Positions 38,358 through 46,914 of a stretch of DNA of 64,000 nucleotides are shown here, piece by piece. The notes under the pieces were generated by a model, which saw only the letters and a list, made by a program, of their open reading frames with translations, was not told where the DNA came from and searched no databases. Within the stretch, counting starts at the first letter, position 1. Every line of letters starts with the position of its first letter. The translations under genes were made by a program, and so were the position numbers. The DNA comes from Streptomyces sp. MST-110588 (lineage in GTDB: Bacteria > Actinomycetota > Actinomycetes > Streptomycetales > Streptomycetaceae): positions 2,411,501-2,475,500 of the forward strand of contig NZ_CP074380.1 of assembly GCF_022695595.1 (NCBI RefSeq), read 5' to 3'.

Positions 38358-39245
38358 ATGCCTGTGCACAGATCCGGCGCGCCCCGCCGCGCGCGTTCGC
38401 CGCGCACCGCGTCCGTGATGTTCCTCGCCCTGGCCGCCCTCCTCCTGGGGCCGTCCGGCACCGCCGGCGCCGCCCCCGCTCCCCCTCCCGGCCCCGCCCC
38501 CTCCTCGTACGGGAAGAGCGCCCCCGAGCCCACCCACCCCGACCGGGACTGGGCCGGGTCCCAGGTGGCCGCGCACGAGGGCGACCCGCCGGGTCAGGCT
38601 CCGAAGCCGCCGGTCGCCGCGTCCGTGGAGGGCGTGGACGTCAGCAGCCACAACGGCAACGTCGCCTGGCAGACGCTGTGGAACGGCGGGGTGCGGTTCG
38701 CCTACGTCAAGGCGACCGAGTCCACCAGCTACACCAACCCCTACTTCACGCAGCAGTACAACGGCTCGTACGACGTCGGGATGATCCGGGGCGCGTACCA
38801 CTTCGCCACGCCGAACACCTCCAGCGGCGCCGCGCAGGCGAACTACTTCGTCGACCACGGCGGCGGCTGGTCCGGGGACGGCAGGACGCTGCCGGGCGCG
38901 CTGGACATGGAGTACAACCCCTACGGCTCGACCTGCTACGGCAAGAGCGCCACCGGGCTGATCAACTGGATCAAGGACTGGTTCGCCACCTACAAGGAAC
39001 GCACCGGGCGGGACGCCGTCATCTACACCTCCACCGGCTGGTGGAAGCAGTGCACCGGCAACTACGCCGACTTCGGCTCCGTCAACCCCCTGTGGATCCC
39101 GCGCTACGGCACCTCGGCCGGCGAACTCCCGTCCGGCTGGGGCTTCCACACCATCTGGCAGTACACCTCCTCCGGCACCACGGTAGGCGACCGCGACCGC
39201 TTCAACGGCGCCTACGACCGCCTCCAGGCCCTCGCCAACGGCTAA
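38358..39245 (+). CDS. Secreted GH25 lysozyme (N-acetylmuramidase)
   Basis: A 295-residue enzyme that cuts the glycan strand of peptidoglycan. Signal peptide near 1-40 (ASVMFLALAALLLGPSGTAGA). Catalytic-fold motifs: Asp in GVDVSSHNGNVAW, RFAYVKATESTSYTNPYF, MIRGAYHFATP, and the acid Glu in GALDMEYNPYG; near the end TIWQYTSSG. ATG at 38358 with CGGAGG upstream. No wall-binding domain follows. Confidence 0.94.
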   Translation: MPVHRSGAPRRARSPRTASVMFLALAALLLGPSGTAGAAPAPPPGPAPSSYGKSAPEPTHPDRDWAGSQVAAHEGDPPGQAPKPPVAASVEGVDVSSHNGNVAWQTLWNGGVRFAYVKATESTSYTNPYFTQQYNGSYDVGMIRGAYHFATPNTSSGAAQANYFVDHGGGWSGDGRTLPGALDMEYNPYGSTCYGKSATGLINWIKDWFATYKERTGRDAVIYTSTGWWKQCTGNYADFGSVNPLWIPRYGTSAGELPSGWGFHTIWQYTSSGTTVGDRDRFNGAYDRLQALANG

Positions 39246-39301
39246 GCCCTACAGAAACGGGCCCCGGGGCGAATTCCCGGGACTCGTGTACGGCCGGGAC
39301 C

Positions 39302-39895
39302 TCAGGCCCGGCGCTCCCGCGGGAAATTCTCGGTGCCGAGCTTCAGGCCGACGACGGTGCCGGTCAGATCGACCGGCACGCCGAAGTCCGAGGTCAGGCT
39401 CGCCTGATACATGCCGTCCTTCGGCAGCGTGTACAGATGCCACTTGGCCGTATACGGGTCGGCGATCAGGTACACGGGGATGCCGCCGGCAGCGTAGGCG
39501 GCCTTCTTCTTCCCGTAGTCGTTGTCCGCGGTCCCGCGCGAGATCACCTCAAGCACGAATTCCACGTCCTGGTGGCGCCACCGGCCCTGTCCATCCGGCT
39601 CGGCCTCGTCCGAGACCTTGAAAAGATCCGGAGCGAAACTGTTGCCACAGCCAGGGAGATCGAGGCGCATGTCCACATTGATCTCCGACTCGTCACCGAA
39701 ATGGTCTTCCAACTGCCGCAGCACCCTACGAATGATCTTCCAGTGCACTCCGCGCTGTGGTGACATGCAGATGGCTCCCCCGACGATCTCCGCTTTGTAG
39801 CCTTCGGGGGTGATTTCGTACAGCAGCTCGAACTGATCCAAGTCCTGCTCATCGTTGTCGGCCATCTCGGTCCTGTCGATCAGTGCGATGGTCAC
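39302..39895 (-). CDS. Uma2-family (DUF820) protein, copy A
   Basis: A 197-residue protein of the Uma2/DUF820 group, which has a PD-(D/E)xK nuclease-like fold and expands in Streptomyces and cyanobacteria. Visible: YKAEIVGGAICMSPQRGVHW, SFAPDLFKV (Asp), VEFVLEVISRGTADNDYGKK (Glu-Val...Lys) and GIPVYLIADPYTAKWHLY. GTG at 39895 behind GGAGG. It is a tandem paralogue of the next gene, with the same 51-bp sequence upstream. Biological role unclear. Confidence 0.87.
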   Translation of the reverse strand: MTIALIDRTEMADNDEQDLDQFELLYEITPEGYKAEIVGGAICMSPQRGVHWKIIRRVLRQLEDHFGDESEINVDMRLDLPGCGNSFAPDLFKVSDEAEPDGQGRWRHQDVEFVLEVISRGTADNDYGKKKAAYAAGGIPVYLIADPYTAKWHLYTLPKDGMYQASLTSDFGVPVDLTGTVVGLKLGTENFPRERRA

Positions 39896-39926
39896 CGTGC
39901 CGCTCCTCCCCGCTCCCGCTGTCTCG

Positions 39927-39977
39927 CGGGCAGTCGCGCGGTACAACGATACGCACGGTGCACGGGACACGCCCGGC
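39927..39977. repeat. 51-bp direct repeat upstream of Uma2 copy A
   Basis: Exact copy of 40641-40691. It begins CGGGCAGTCGCGCGGTACAA and ends ACACGCCCGGC, 30 bases before each Uma2 start. It probably contains the promoter and leader, duplicated with the gene. Confidence 0.9.
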
Positions 39978-40015
39978 TCGGAACTCGTCGTACTGGAGTT
40001 CCGCACGGTGGTCCG

Positions 40016-40612
40016 TCAGTCCCGTGGAAACTCGTCGGTGGTCAGCGTCAGGCCGACGGCCGTGTCGGTCAGGTCCACCGGGTCGCCGAAGTCGAGGGTC
40101 AGGTACCGGTGGTACTTTCCGTCCTTGGGCAGCGTGTGGAGATGCCAGGTACCGGTGCAGGGATCGATGATGAGGTAGACCGGGACCTCGGCCACCGCGT
40201 AGGTCTCCAGCTTGGGGCCGTAATCGTTGCGCGCCGTGTTCCTGGAGATGACTTCGGCGACGAATTCGATGTCCTCGTATCGCCAGCGTCCTTTGTGGTC
40301 CTTGACCGCGCCGTCCCGCAGCGCGATCACATCGGACGCAAAACCGTTGAGGTGGCCGGGGAAGTCGATGCGCACATCCGACTTCAACTGCTTCCTCGGG
40401 TATTTCTCCCGTAGCTGGTCGTAGATCGCGGCGATGATGTCCCAGTGATTGTCCCGCTGCGGCGAGACGTAGATGGCCCCCTCGACGATCTCTGCTCTGT
40501 AGCCCTCGGGGACGGGCATCCGCTCCAGCCAGTCGAACATCATGTCCAGGCTGAGCTCGTCGCTGTCGGCCATCTCGATCTCGATCCTGCTGTCGGTCAG
40601 CTCGATGGTCAT
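40016..40612 (-). CDS. Uma2-family (DUF820) protein, copy B
   Basis: A 198-residue paralogue of copy A with the same order of motifs: YRAEIVEGAIYVSPQRDNHW, GFASDVIAL, IEFVAEVISRNTARNDYGPK, EVPVYLIIDPCTGTWHLH, and the shared ending VGLTLTTDEFPRD. ATG at 40612 behind GGGGAGGAG. The proteins have diverged by more than half while the upstream 51 bases are identical, which suggests gene conversion or constraint on the leader. Confidence 0.87.
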   Translation of the reverse strand: MTIELTDSRIEIEMADSDELSLDMMFDWLERMPVPEGYRAEIVEGAIYVSPQRDNHWDIIAAIYDQLREKYPRKQLKSDVRIDFPGHLNGFASDVIALRDGAVKDHKGRWRYEDIEFVAEVISRNTARNDYGPKLETYAVAEVPVYLIIDPCTGTWHLHTLPKDGKYHRYLTLDFGDPVDLTDTAVGLTLTTDEFPRD

Positions 40613-40640
40613 CCGCGCTCCTCCCCACCGCCGCGGTGTG

Positions 40641-40691
40641 CGGGCAGTCGCGCGGTACAACGATACGCACGGTGCACGGGACACGCCCGGC
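40641..40691. repeat. 51-bp direct repeat upstream of Uma2 copy B
   Basis: Exact copy of 39927-39977 in the same position relative to its gene. Its left end abuts the lon terminator hairpin. Confidence 0.9.
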
Positions 40692-40725
40692 CCCGGACCC
40701 CTTGGCACTGGGGTTCGGGGCCGGG
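40686..40725 (-). terminator. Hairpin terminator after lon
   Basis: A 16-bp stem with one G-T pair (arms CCCGGCCCCGGACCCC and GGGGTTCGGGGCCGGG) around an 8-base loop, 18 bases past the lon stop. Confidence 0.8.
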
Positions 40726-40743
40726 CGCGTCCGGGCGGGTCCG

Positions 40744-43155
40744 TCAGGCGGCGACCGGGACCTCCGGGGCGGCCGGGGCGGCGGTGGCCGGGGTCAGGGC
40801 CAGTTCGAGGACCCGGCGGACGTCCGAGACGGGGTGGACGTCGAGCTTCTCCAGGATCTCGGCCGGGACGTCGTCCAGGTCCGGCTCGTTGCGCTTGGGA
40901 ATGATCACCGTGGTGATCCCGGCGCGGTGCGCGGCGAGCAGCTTCTGCTTGACGCCGCCGATCGGCAGCACCCGCCCGGTCAGCGAGACCTCGCCGGTCA
41001 TCGCCACGTCCGGGCGCACCTGCCGGCCCGAGAGCAGCGAGGCCAGGGCGGTGGTCATCGTGATGCCGGCGCTCGGCCCGTCCTTGGGGACCGCGCCCGC
41101 CGGTACGTGCAGATGGACCCCGCGCTCCTTCAAGTCACCGACCGGCAGCTCCAGTTCGGCGCCGTGCGAGCGCAGGAAGGACAGCGCGATGTGCGCGGAC
41201 TCCTTCATGACGTCGCCGAGCTGCCCGGTGAGCTGGAGGCCGGAGGCGCCGGTCTCGGCGTCGGCCAAGGACGCCTCCACGTACAGGACGTCGCCGCCCG
41301 CGCCGGTGACCGCCAGGCCCGTGACTACGCCGGGGACCGCGGTGCGGCGCTCGGCCGGGTCCTGGGCCGACTCCGGGGTGTGGTGCGGCCGTCCGATCAG
41401 CGGACGCAGCTCCTCCACCCCGATGGTGAACGGCAGTTCCCGCTCGCCCAGCTCGTGCTGGGCGGCGACCTTGCGCAGCAGCCGGGTGACGGACCGCTCC
41501 AGGTTCCGTACGCCCGCCTCACGGGTGTACTCCCCCGCCAGCTTGCGCAGCGCCTCGTCCCGGACGGTCACCTCGCCCGGCTCCAGGCCGGCCCGCTCCA
41601 GTTGGCGCGGCAGCAGGTGGTCACGGGCGATGACGACCTTCTCGTCCTCGGTGTAGCCGTCCAGGCGGACCAGGTCCATCCGGTCCAGCAGCGGCTCGGG
41701 GATGGCTTCGAGCACGTTGGCCGTGGCGAGGAAGACCACGTCGCTCAGGTCGAGCTCGACCTCCAGGTAGTGGTCGCGGAAGGTGTGGTTCTGCGCGGGG
41801 TCCAGGACTTCCAGGAGGGCGGCGGCCGGGTCGCCGCGGTAGTCGGAGCCGACCTTGTCGATCTCGTCCAGGAGGACGACGGGGTTCATGGACCCGGCTT
41901 CCTTGACGGCCCGCACGATCCGTCCGGGCAGCGCGCCCACGTACGTACGGCGGTGGCCGCGGATCTCCGCCTCGTCCCGTACGCCGCCGAGCGCGACCCG
42001 TACGAACTTGCGGCCCATGGCGCGTGCCACGGATTCTCCGAGCGAGGTCTTTCCGACGCCGGGCGGCCCTACGAGTGCGAGCACCGCGCCGCCGCGGCGC
42101 CCGCCGACCAGGCCCAGGCCCCGGTCCGCGCGCCGCTTGCGCACGGCCAGGTACTCGGTGATCCGGTCCTTGACGTCCTCCAGCCCCGCGTGGTCGGCGT
42201 CCAGGACGGCACGCGCGCCGGCGATGTCGTACGCGTCCTCGGTCCGCTCGTTCCAGGGCAGCTCCAGGACGGTGTCGAGCCAGGTGCGGATCCAGGAGCC
42301 CTCGGGGCTCTGGTCGCTGGCCCGCTCCAGCTTGTCGACCTCCTTCAGGGCGGCCTTGCGGACCTCCTCGGGGAGGTCGGCGGCCTCGACACGGGCGCGG
42401 TAGTCCTCGCTCTCGTCGCCGGGGTCGCCGTTGAGCTCGGCCAGCTCCTTGCGTACGGCTTCCATCTGCCGGCGCAGCAGGAACTCGCGCTGCTGCTTGT
42501 CCACGCCCTCCTGGACGTCCTTGGCGATGGACTCCGCGACGTTCTGCTCGGCGAGGTGCTCGCGCAGCGCCTCGGTGGCGAGCTTGAGCCGCGCCACCGG
42601 ATCGGCGGTCTCCAGCAACTGCACCTTCTGTTCGGTGGTCAGGAAGGGCGAGTAGCCGGAGTTGTCCGCGAGCTGCGAGACGCCCTCGATCTGCTGGACG
42701 CGGTCCACGACCTGCCAGGCACCGCGCTTCTTGAGCCAGTCGGTGGCCAGCGCCTTGTACTCCTTGACCAGCTCGGTGACGGCGCCGGGCAGCGGGTCGG
42801 GGACGCTCTCCTCGACGGTGGTGCCCTCCACCCACAGGGCGGCGCCGGGCCCGGTGGTGCCGGAGCCGATCCGTACCCGGCCCAGGCCCCGGATGAGCGC
42901 GCCGGGGTCGCCGTCGGAGAGCCGTCCGACCTGCTCGACGCGCCCGAGCGTGCCGGTCCCCGCGTATGTGCCGTCGACACGGGGCACAAGCAGCACCCGT
43001 GGCTTGTTACCGGAGGCAGCGGCGGCCTGGGCGGCCTCCACCGCCGCGCGCACCTCCGCGTCGGACAGGTCCAGCGGCACCACCATGCCCGGCAGCACCA
43101 CCTCGTCATCGAGGGGCAGCACGGGCAGAGTGAGCGAGGCGGACGTCGAAGCCAT
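40744..43155 (-). CDS. lon: ATP-dependent protease Lon
   Basis: An 803-residue LonA-type hexameric protease that removes damaged and regulatory proteins. The N-terminal substrate domain starts LPVLPLDDEVVLPGMVVPLD. The AAA module has Walker A GPPGVGKTSLGES and Walker B VVLLDEIDKVGSDYRGD. The proteolytic Ser is in PKDGPSAGITMTTALA and the Lys in PIGGVKQKLLAAHR, the Lon dyad. ATG at 43155 behind AAGGGGAG; the frame runs open to 43992 without support. A HAIR-type site lies 22 bases upstream, which points to HspR heat-shock repression. Confidence 0.97.
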   Translation of the reverse strand: MASTSASLTLPVLPLDDEVVLPGMVVPLDLSDAEVRAAVEAAQAAAASGNKPRVLLVPRVDGTYAGTGTLGRVEQVGRLSDGDPGALIRGLGRVRIGSGTTGPGAALWVEGTTVEESVPDPLPGAVTELVKEYKALATDWLKKRGAWQVVDRVQQIEGVSQLADNSGYSPFLTTEQKVQLLETADPVARLKLATEALREHLAEQNVAESIAKDVQEGVDKQQREFLLRRQMEAVRKELAELNGDPGDESEDYRARVEAADLPEEVRKAALKEVDKLERASDQSPEGSWIRTWLDTVLELPWNERTEDAYDIAGARAVLDADHAGLEDVKDRITEYLAVRKRRADRGLGLVGGRRGGAVLALVGPPGVGKTSLGESVARAMGRKFVRVALGGVRDEAEIRGHRRTYVGALPGRIVRAVKEAGSMNPVVLLDEIDKVGSDYRGDPAAALLEVLDPAQNHTFRDHYLEVELDLSDVVFLATANVLEAIPEPLLDRMDLVRLDGYTEDEKVVIARDHLLPRQLERAGLEPGEVTVRDEALRKLAGEYTREAGVRNLERSVTRLLRKVAAQHELGERELPFTIGVEELRPLIGRPHHTPESAQDPAERRTAVPGVVTGLAVTGAGGDVLYVEASLADAETGASGLQLTGQLGDVMKESAHIALSFLRSHGAELELPVGDLKERGVHLHVPAGAVPKDGPSAGITMTTALASLLSGRQVRPDVAMTGEVSLTGRVLPIGGVKQKLLAAHRAGITTVIIPKRNEPDLDDVPAEILEKLDVHPVSDVRRVLELALTPATAAPAAPEVPVAA

Positions 43156-43177
43156 GATCTCCCCTTCGGCAGGCAAG

Positions 43178-43196
43178 TTGAGCTGTACCCACTCAA
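43178..43196. promoter_or_regulatory. HAIR-type HspR operator before lon
   Basis: Read on the minus strand: TTGAGT, seven bases, GCTCAA. The HAIR consensus is CTTGAGT-N7-ACTCAAG, so the core inverted repeat is kept with one change. In Streptomyces, HspR is known to repress lon, clpB and the dnaK operon through such sites. It lies just upstream of the lon start codon, probably between promoter and ribosome site. Confidence 0.8.
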
Positions 43197-43287
43197 TGCT
43201 CCTGAGCCACCGGATGTTCCCCGTCCCGTGTTCGCTGTGAGCGATCAGACGGCCAGAACGGAACGGGTCGGGGTCGAGGATGAGGAG

Positions 43288-44130
43288 ATGACTGGGACCA
43301 CTGGGTCGGACGGGCTGGACGGGTCGACTGGGATGAACGGGACGACTGACATGACCGGGACGACTGACGTGACCGGCACGGCGCGGGCGCGTTCGTTCGA
43401 CAGGGCTGCCGGGCGGTACGGGGCGAGCCGCCCTTCGTATCCGCCCGCCCTTCTGGACGCCGTCGAGGAATTCATGGGACGCCCGCTGGCGGGGGCCCGG
43501 GTCGCCGACGTGGGGGCGGGCACCGGGATCGCCACCGCCCTGCTGTGCGGGCGCGGTGCCGAGGTGGTCGCGGTGGAGCCCGGTGACGGCATGGCGGCGG
43601 AGTTCCGCGAGGCCCTCCCCGGCGTGCCGGTCGTCCGGGGTGACGGCAACGCCCTGCCGCTCGCCGACGCCTCCCATGACCTGATCACGTACGCGCAGGC
43701 GTGGCACTGGACCGACACCGGCCGCTCCGTCCCCGAAGCGCTGCGCGTGCTGCGCCCGGGCGGGGCGCTGGCGGTCTGGTGGAACACCCACGCCCTGGAC
43801 GTGCCGTGGATCGCCGCGCAGCGGGACCGGGTCGCGCGGCACTGCGGGGTGCAGCCGCCCTCGGCGGCCCGTCCTGACGACGGGCGTGCCGTCCGGCTCG
43901 CCGGCTTCACCGGTCTGCGCACCGCCCGCCGCCAGGTGCGCTGGAGCCGTACCGTCCCGCTCGACACGCACCTGGAAAACCTCGGCAGCCATTCGGCGTT
44001 CCTCGTCCTCGGCGAGGCCGGTACCCGTGCGTTCCTCGCCGAGGAGCGGGGGCGCCTGCGGGAGATCTTCCCTGCGGGGACGGTGGAGGAGACGTACGTG
44101 GCCGACCTGCTGGTCGCCTTCCGCCCCTGA
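43288..44130 (+). CDS. Class I SAM-dependent methyltransferase
   Basis: A 280-residue methyltransferase. The SAM loop is VADVGAGTGIATALL near 75; VVAVEPGDGMAAEF is the acidic loop; LITYAQAWHWTD and VLRPGGALAVWW are the later Rossmann strands. The domain opens with RSFDRAAGRYGASRPSYP. The first 35 residues are Thr/Gly/Asp repeats (GTTDMTGTTDVTGTA) from a tandem DNA repeat, and the true start could be internal. It is divergent from lon. The acceptor is unknown. Confidence 0.87.
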   Translation: MTGTTGSDGLDGSTGMNGTTDMTGTTDVTGTARARSFDRAAGRYGASRPSYPPALLDAVEEFMGRPLAGARVADVGAGTGIATALLCGRGAEVVAVEPGDGMAAEFREALPGVPVVRGDGNALPLADASHDLITYAQAWHWTDTGRSVPEALRVLRPGGALAVWWNTHALDVPWIAAQRDRVARHCGVQPPSAARPDDGRAVRLAGFTGLRTARRQVRWSRTVPLDTHLENLGSHSAFLVLGEAGTRAFLAEERGRLREIFPAGTVEETYVADLLVAFRP

Positions 44131-44301
44131 GATTCCTGAGATTCCTGGGGTTCCTGGGGTTTCTGAGCCGGATGCGGGTCAAACGTTCGACTGCCCGGGT
44201 GTACGGAGTGCTACGCTCCGGCCGCGCGTGCGGAGCGTGACAGCGCGACGCCGCAGCCACGACGGCACGGACCGCGAGGTCGGGACGGGAAGAGGGGGTT
44301 G

Positions 44302-44370
44302 ATGAATATGGCTCGCCAAGAGCTTCGTCAGCATGCCCTTGGCCGGGTCGTGGTCGCGCAGGATTGGTGA
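44302..44370 (+). CDS. Possible 22-codon small reading frame
   Basis: ATG at 44302, reading MNMARQELRQ and ending VVAQDW then TGA, with GAGGGGG upstream. It lies 38 bases before the GNAT start. No known relative; leader peptide, real small protein and chance are all possible. Confidence 0.25.
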   Translation: MNMARQELRQHALGRVVVAQDW

Positions 44371-44407
44371 GCGGCCCGGTCGTTCGAAAACGACCAGGAA
44401 GTGTCGC

Positions 44408-44983
44408 GTGTCTTTTTCTTCTTTTTCTTCTTTCTCCTCTTCCCCCTCCTCTCCTTTCTCTTTCTTCTCTTCGGTCGGTACGGATCTGATCACCGATCGG
44501 CTTGTGCTGCGGCCCTGGACCCCCGAGGAGATCGCCGCCGTGGTCGGCGACGAGCGGTCGGAGCACTGGGCCGAGGACTTCCCCGCCGACGGGGACCGGG
44601 TGATCGCCGGTTTCGTCGCCGGGCATCCCGACGGACCCGCGGGAAGCGGGCAGCGTCAGATCCTGGAGCGGGAGAGCGGCCTGGTGGTCGGTTCCATCGG
44701 TCTGTTCCGGCCGGCGCGGGAGGGGGTCGTGGAGTTCGGGTACGGCGTCGTCGCCTCTCGCAGGGGGCGCGGTTACGCCTCCGAGGCCGCGCGGGCGATC
44801 GTGGAGTTCGCGCTGGACGCGCCGGAGGTGCACACCGTGCGGGCGGATGTGGAACTGGGCAATCCGGCGTCGATACGGGTGCTGGAGAAGGCCGGGCTGC
44901 GGCGCCGGGTCCAGGACGCCACGACGGCGCGGTACCAGATCACGGCGCAGGAGTTCGCACGGCTGTCTGCCGGACCCTCCTGA
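44408..44983 (+). CDS. GNAT-family acetyltransferase with Ser/Phe-rich N-terminus
   Basis: A 191-residue RimJ/RimL-like acetyltransferase: LITDRLVLRPWTPEE at the start of the domain, VVEFGYGVVASRRGRGYASE (acetyl-CoA loop) and NPASIRVLEKAGLRR at the end. GTG at 44408 with AGGAA at spacing 7. The first 20 residues are Ser/Phe only, coded by a C/T-rich tract (44408-44475) unlike anything nearby. The 3' end overlaps the rhomboid-like gene tail by 44 bases on opposite strands. Confidence 0.85.
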   Translation: MSFSSFSSFSSSPSSPFSFFSSVGTDLITDRLVLRPWTPEEIAAVVGDERSEHWAEDFPADGDRVIAGFVAGHPDGPAGSGQRQILERESGLVVGSIGLFRPAREGVVEFGYGVVASRRGRGYASEAARAIVEFALDAPEVHTVRADVELGNPASIRVLEKAGLRRRVQDATTARYQITAQEFARLSAGPS

Positions 44984-45827
44984 CCCGCCGCAGCAGGGCG
45001 CCGCTCGCCGCGCCGAGGGTCAGTGACAGCAGGTGACCCCAGTCCGAGACCGGGTCGAGGTAGGCGAGCAGATCGCTGACGGCCAGGGCGCCGGCCGCGA
45101 ACAGCAGCGGCAGGCGCCCCCACGGCGGGAGGAGGACGGCCAGCGCCCCGACGCAGGTCATGACGCCGAAGCTGATGCCGTAATCGAGGCGGTGCAGGGC
45201 CGAGCCGGGCAGTTGCCCCAGGGCGACCGACAGCCCGACCGGCACTTCCGTCGCGAGGGTGGCGATGGCGTGGCCGCCGAAGAAGACGGCGGCGGTCCGC
45301 AGGGAGCCGACCCGCCGCTCCAGGGCGGTCAGCACGAAGGGGAAGGCGAGGGCGTACGCCGAGAGCAGCCCGCCCGCGCTCCACAGGGCGCTGGTCAGGA
45401 GCGCCAGCAGCGGTGCGTGCGCGAGGTGCTGGACGTCCGTACTGGAGCCGCGCAGCAGGTCCAGTACGAGCGCGGGGTCGGCGTTCTCGGCGAACACGGT
45501 GGTCGCGGCGAGGAGGAGGGCGTAGCAGAAGGTGAAGGGGGCGCCGGTGGGCGTGGGCAGCAGCCTTCCGGGCCGCCACGGCGCGAGGCCGGAGGCGGGC
45601 GCGAGGCCGGGATCGTGCACGAGGCCGGAGGCCGACACGAAGCCGGAATCGGGCACGAGGCCGGAGACCGACGCGAGGCCGGGATCGGGCGGAGAAGCGT
45701 GTTCGGGCGGGGAAGCCTGCCCGGGCGCAGAAACCTGCTCGATCGGGGAAGCGTGCTCGGGGGCGGGGATGCCCGCGAGCAGGGGGCGATCGTTCTTCCC
45801 GGCGGCGTCCGCCTCGGTGGCGGCCAT
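44940..45827 (-). CDS. Rhomboid-like integral membrane protein
   Basis: About 295 residues. The first 95 are Pro/Ala/Gly-rich and come from two sets of 18-bp repeats. Then about six membrane segments follow (GAPFTFCYALLLAATTVF to LLSLTLGAASGALL). A Ser in DYGISFGVM and a His in DWGHLLSL stand where the rhomboid protease dyad would be, but the GxSG motif is changed to GISF, so activity is uncertain. ATG at 45827 behind GGGAGGG; a GTG slightly upstream and a frame to 45986 are alternatives. Convergent with the GNAT gene. Confidence 0.75.
   Translation of the reverse strand: MAATEADAAGKNDRPLLAGIPAPEHASPIEQVSAPGQASPPEHASPPDPGLASVSGLVPDSGFVSASGLVHDPGLAPASGLAPWRPGRLLPTPTGAPFTFCYALLLAATTVFAENADPALVLDLLRGSSTDVQHLAHAPLLALLTSALWSAGGLLSAYALAFPFVLTALERRVGSLRTAAVFFGGHAIATLATEVPVGLSVALGQLPGSALHRLDYGISFGVMTCVGALAVLLPPWGRLPLLFAAGALAVSDLLAYLDPVSDWGHLLSLTLGAASGALLRRVRRVRQTAVRTPAP
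45583..45690. repeat. Six 18-bp tandem repeats in the rhomboid-like gene
   Basis: Six contiguous units on the pattern GCGAGGCCGGGATCGGGC, in frame, coding for PDPGLA/SASGLV type hexapeptides on the minus strand. Confidence 0.9.
45694..45765. repeat. Four 18-bp tandem repeats of a second type
   Basis: Four contiguous units on the pattern GAAGCGTGCTCGGGCGGG, in the same gene, coding for hexapeptides like PPEHAS. The sequence differs from the neighbouring array but the period is the same. Confidence 0.88.
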
Positions 45828-46131
45828 GGCCGCTGATCCCTCCCGGCTCACTGCTTCCCGGCTCCTTCGGTCGATCGTCACGTCGGCGGCGCGCACGGCG
45901 GGCCGCGCCCGCACCCCCTCGGCCACGGCTCCCGGCAGCGGGCGAGGCGGAACACGCCACTCCCAAGACGACAACGTTCGCACCAATCTCCACGTTCAAC
46001 CCATGAATCGGCCGTTCCAGTGACATGCGTCACTTGGGGCAACCGCGGTGGTGCGAGTGGCATCAGGGGAGCGCGCGGGGAACGGCCGCCCGCCTTCCCC
46101 GGCTGGACGGCCGTTCCGGTGGTTCGCCAAG
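45828..46131. other. Divergent intergenic region
   Basis: About 300 bases between the rhomboid-like and spermidine-synthase-like genes. It must hold two promoters. No clear hexamers or palindromes were found; the minus-strand frame stays open through it, so part may be coding if the rhomboid-like gene starts further upstream. Confidence 0.4.
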
Positions 46132-46914
46132 ATGGCCCGCATGGCTCCCGTACCTTCCGTATACCCACCCCAGGTACATCCCCGTCCGGATCAGGCCGGT
46201 CAAGAGAACGAGCAGGACGCGCCGGACGCGCCGGACGCGTACGACGGGCCGCGCGTGCTGGACCGGCGCGAGGGCCCGTACGGCGAAGTGGTGCTGCGGC
46301 AGCGGGGCGAGCACTTCGAGATCATCGCCAACGGCTGTTTCCTCATGGACACCTCCGACGGCCGGTCCGAGCGGCTGCTGATCGACGCGGCGCTGGCCGC
46401 GCTGCCCGCCGGACGCGAGCGCCCCGCGCTGCTGATCGGCGGCCTGGGGGTCGGTTTCTCGGCGGTACGGGCCGCGGCCGAGCCGCGCTGGGGCCGGATC
46501 GTGGTGGTCGAGCGGGAGGACGCCGTCGTGGACTGGCACCGGACCGGCCCGCTCGCCACGCTCTCCGCGCCCGCGCTGGCCGATCCCCGTACCGAGATCG
46601 CGCCCGCGGACCTCCTGACCTACCTCCGCGAGGACACCGGCCCGGACGCCTTCGACGCGCTGTGCCTGGACATCGACAACGGCCCGGACTGGACGGTCAC
46701 CGAGGACAACGGCGGCCTGTACTCCCCCGCGGGTCTGGCCCTGTGCCGGGACCGGCTCACGCCCGGCGGGGTGCTCGCCATCTGGTCCGCGCAGCCGTCG
46801 TCGGATTTCGAAACATCCTTGCGAAATGCCGGGTTCACCGGCGTACGTACCGAAGAAGTGCCGGTTGCCCGAGGCGTCCCCGACGTGGTGCACCTCGCCC
46901 ACAAGGGCGCGTAG
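46132..46914 (+). CDS. Spermidine-synthase-like class I methyltransferase-fold protein
   Basis: About 260 residues related to polyamine aminopropyltransferases. Visible are EVVLRQRGEHFEIIANGCFLMDT (the strand-rich N-terminal part), LLIGGLGVGFSAVRAA (Gly loop), IVVVEREDAVVDWH (acidic ligand), DALCLDIDNGPDWTV and LTPGGVLAIWSAQPS. True polyamine enzymes have GGGDG at the loop; here it is GGLGVG, so the substrate may differ. Starts at 46132 or 46141 are close; neither has a strong ribosome site. Confidence 0.75.
   Translation: MARMAPVPSVYPPQVHPRPDQAGQENEQDAPDAPDAYDGPRVLDRREGPYGEVVLRQRGEHFEIIANGCFLMDTSDGRSERLLIDAALAALPAGRERPALLIGGLGVGFSAVRAAAEPRWGRIVVVEREDAVVDWHRTGPLATLSAPALADPRTEIAPADLLTYLREDTGPDAFDALCLDIDNGPDWTVTEDNGGLYSPAGLALCRDRLTPGGVLAIWSAQPSSDFETSLRNAGFTGVRTEEVPVARGVPDVVHLAHKGA

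Noticed and set aside
45583..45765. CRISPR-like array
   Set aside because: Units are 18 bp and directly joined with no spacers, in frame within a gene, and no cas genes are near.
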